Assembly: GCA_030616665.1 (NCBI GenBank)
Contig: JAUWWX010000065.1
Location: forward strand, 1-5,852
Origin: an archaeon
GTDB lineage: Archaea > Iainarchaeota > Iainarchaeia > Iainarchaeales > GCA-2688035
Length of the DNA: 5,852 nt
Direction: 5' to 3'
Position 1 is the stretch's first letter. Each line of letters starts with the position of its first letter. A program made the position numbers and the translations under genes. Of this stretch, positions 4,922-5,852 are shown piece by piece. The notes below the pieces were generated by a model, which saw nothing but the letters and a program-made list of their open reading frames with translations, ran no database searches and was not told the origin of the DNA.

Positions 4922-5852
4922 ATAAGTTGACTTTGATTTACCTGGTTGCATTTCTGCTTCTTCCAGCAGCCAGTGGCGAAAGCCTTTTTGGGAGAAGCTT
5001 TGCAGAGATGGGATACGGGGACTTTTTGGTCGAGGGAGCCCAGAAGAGGGGCTGCCAGCCCATTCTCTTCCTCTACCCTGACAACATAGACATTCAGGGG
5101 GAGGAAATTTACCCAATTGCCTCAATTGGCTTGCTGCTTGGGCCTGTGCAGCAAGGAAAAATTGATGTCAATGTAAACCTTAATGGCAGTAGGATAGCAG
5201 CCCTGAGCATACTGGACTTCAAATGCGCTGCAAAAGCATGCTGCGGCAGGAAAAGCCTGTGCTGGGAAAGGATTGCTTTGCCAAAATCCCTGCTGCAGGA
5301 AGAGGAAAACACGCTAAAGCTATGCTTGGGAACAGGCAACAGTATAACAAGCATTCTGCTAAGCGGTGAATCAAAGGTTGGATTGTACAAGTCGGCTGAC
5401 TTTTCTGCTGAGGATGCCTTTAGGGTGTTTGCAGAGAAACCACAACTTGTTATCGGAGAAAAAACAAAAATAACAATACTTCTACATAATCAGGGCAGTG
5501 CCTCAACCACTGCCAAAATAGAGTTTGCAAGGCCTATTGCGGAAGACAAGAACGCCTTTTCTGTAGTTGAAGGCGATGCATATTTTACCGGCGTTGTTGA
5601 AGCAGGCCAAGAAGTGCAAATAAGCTATGTGGTCAAGCCAAGGGTTGCTGCATACATGACTTTGCCTCCTGCAATTGTTTACTATGAAAACGAGTTCGGC
5701 GAACTGGAATCAAGGTTCAGCAACCTTGTTTCATTGAACGTTAGGGAACCAGAGAGAAAGATTGAGGCATTTATTGTAAAGGAAGAGGAAGCAGCCCTTG
5801 TAGGGCAGCTAATTGAAATGAGGCTTGCTGTGAAAAACGTTGGTTCTGATCC
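4918..5852 (+). CDS. Secreted or cell-surface protein with CARDB/NEW3-like beta domains, 3' end beyond window
   Basis: The frame is open from ATG 4918 to the window edge, giving 311 residues without a stop. AGGGAG (4905-4910) is a fitting ribosome binding site, and the start overlaps the kinase stop (ATGA). Residues 1-20 form a signal peptide: K3, a hydrophobic stretch, then AASG before E21. The N-terminal region (about 21-160) has six cysteines (46, 103, 108, 109, 115, 136), four of them in a 13-residue cluster, suggesting disulfides or a metal site outside the cell. From about 170 the sequence is beta-rich. Patterns such as ITILLHNQGSAS (185-196), GQEVQISYVVKP (230-241) and IEMRLAVKNVG (299-309) look like repeated CARDB/NEW3-type immunoglobulin-like domains. 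I do not recognise a specific family or function. Such proteins often end in a membrane anchor, which would lie beyond the window. Confidence 0.75.
   Translation, partial: MNKLTLIYLVAFLLLPAASGESLFGRSFAEMGYGDFLVEGAQKRGCQPILFLYPDNIDIQGEEIYPIASIGLLLGPVQQGKIDVNVNLNGSRIAALSILDFKCAAKACCGRKSLCWERIALPKSLLQEEENTLKLCLGTGNSITSILLSGESKVGLYKSADFSAEDAFRVFAEKPQLVIGEKTKITILLHNQGSASTTAKIEFARPIAEDKNAFSVVEGDAYFTGVVEAGQEVQISYVVKPRVAAYMTLPPAIVYYENEFGELESRFSNLVSLNVREPERKIEAFIVKEEEAALVGQLIEMRLAVKNVGSD

Noticed and set aside
5109..5390. 93-codon - strand frame opposite the secreted protein gene
   Set aside because: The + strand frame is open over more than 930 bases, starts with a ribosome binding site and a signal peptide, and is coupled to the kinase gene.

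Overview
This is an archaeal window. The evidence is its gene content: a long-type FKBP/SlyD prolyl isomerase, a 20S proteasome beta subunit with a short propeptide, a full-length KH-KH-beta-CASP nuclease of the aCPSF1/FttA family, and an AK6/Fap7-type adenylate kinase. Several starts also have TATA boxes about 25-35 bases upstream. From the modest GC content, compact layout and K/E-rich proteins I would guess a DPANN-like or methanogen-related lineage, but the sequence does not settle this.

All supported genes are on the + strand. Positions 22-178 hold the remains of a REP-associated tyrosine (Y1, IS200-like) transposase element, reduced to its end sequences and the first codons of the transposase. 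Next come the prolyl isomerase (316-1155), psmB (1240-1881) and aCPSF1 (2054-3946), each with its own TATA-like promoter. The psmB/aCPSF1 adjacency is shared with methanogens. Together these three genes cover protein folding, protein degradation and RNA 3'-end formation/transcription termination.

The gap 3947-4426 is the most interesting part. It begins with U-rich and hairpin sequences that probably end the aCPSF1 transcript. An imperfect 61-base tandem duplication follows (4029-4150); each copy carries a hairpin, and a degenerate third copy may lie upstream. Then comes a textbook BRE/TATA element (about 4155-4169) and, at the predicted start site, an abrupt change from about 28% to about 49% GC. 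This island (about 4188-4365) can fold into nested stems, one of them a perfect 10-bp helix, and ends at a T-run. It looks like an undescribed structured small RNA, or less likely a 37-codon small gene.

The last two genes form an operon: an AK6/Fap7-like nucleotide kinase (4427-4921), probably on a near-leaderless mRNA, overlaps by ATGA the start of a secreted or surface protein (4918 to the window end). That protein has a signal peptide, a six-cysteine N-terminal region and beta-rich, CARDB/NEW3-like domains; it is cut by the window edge.
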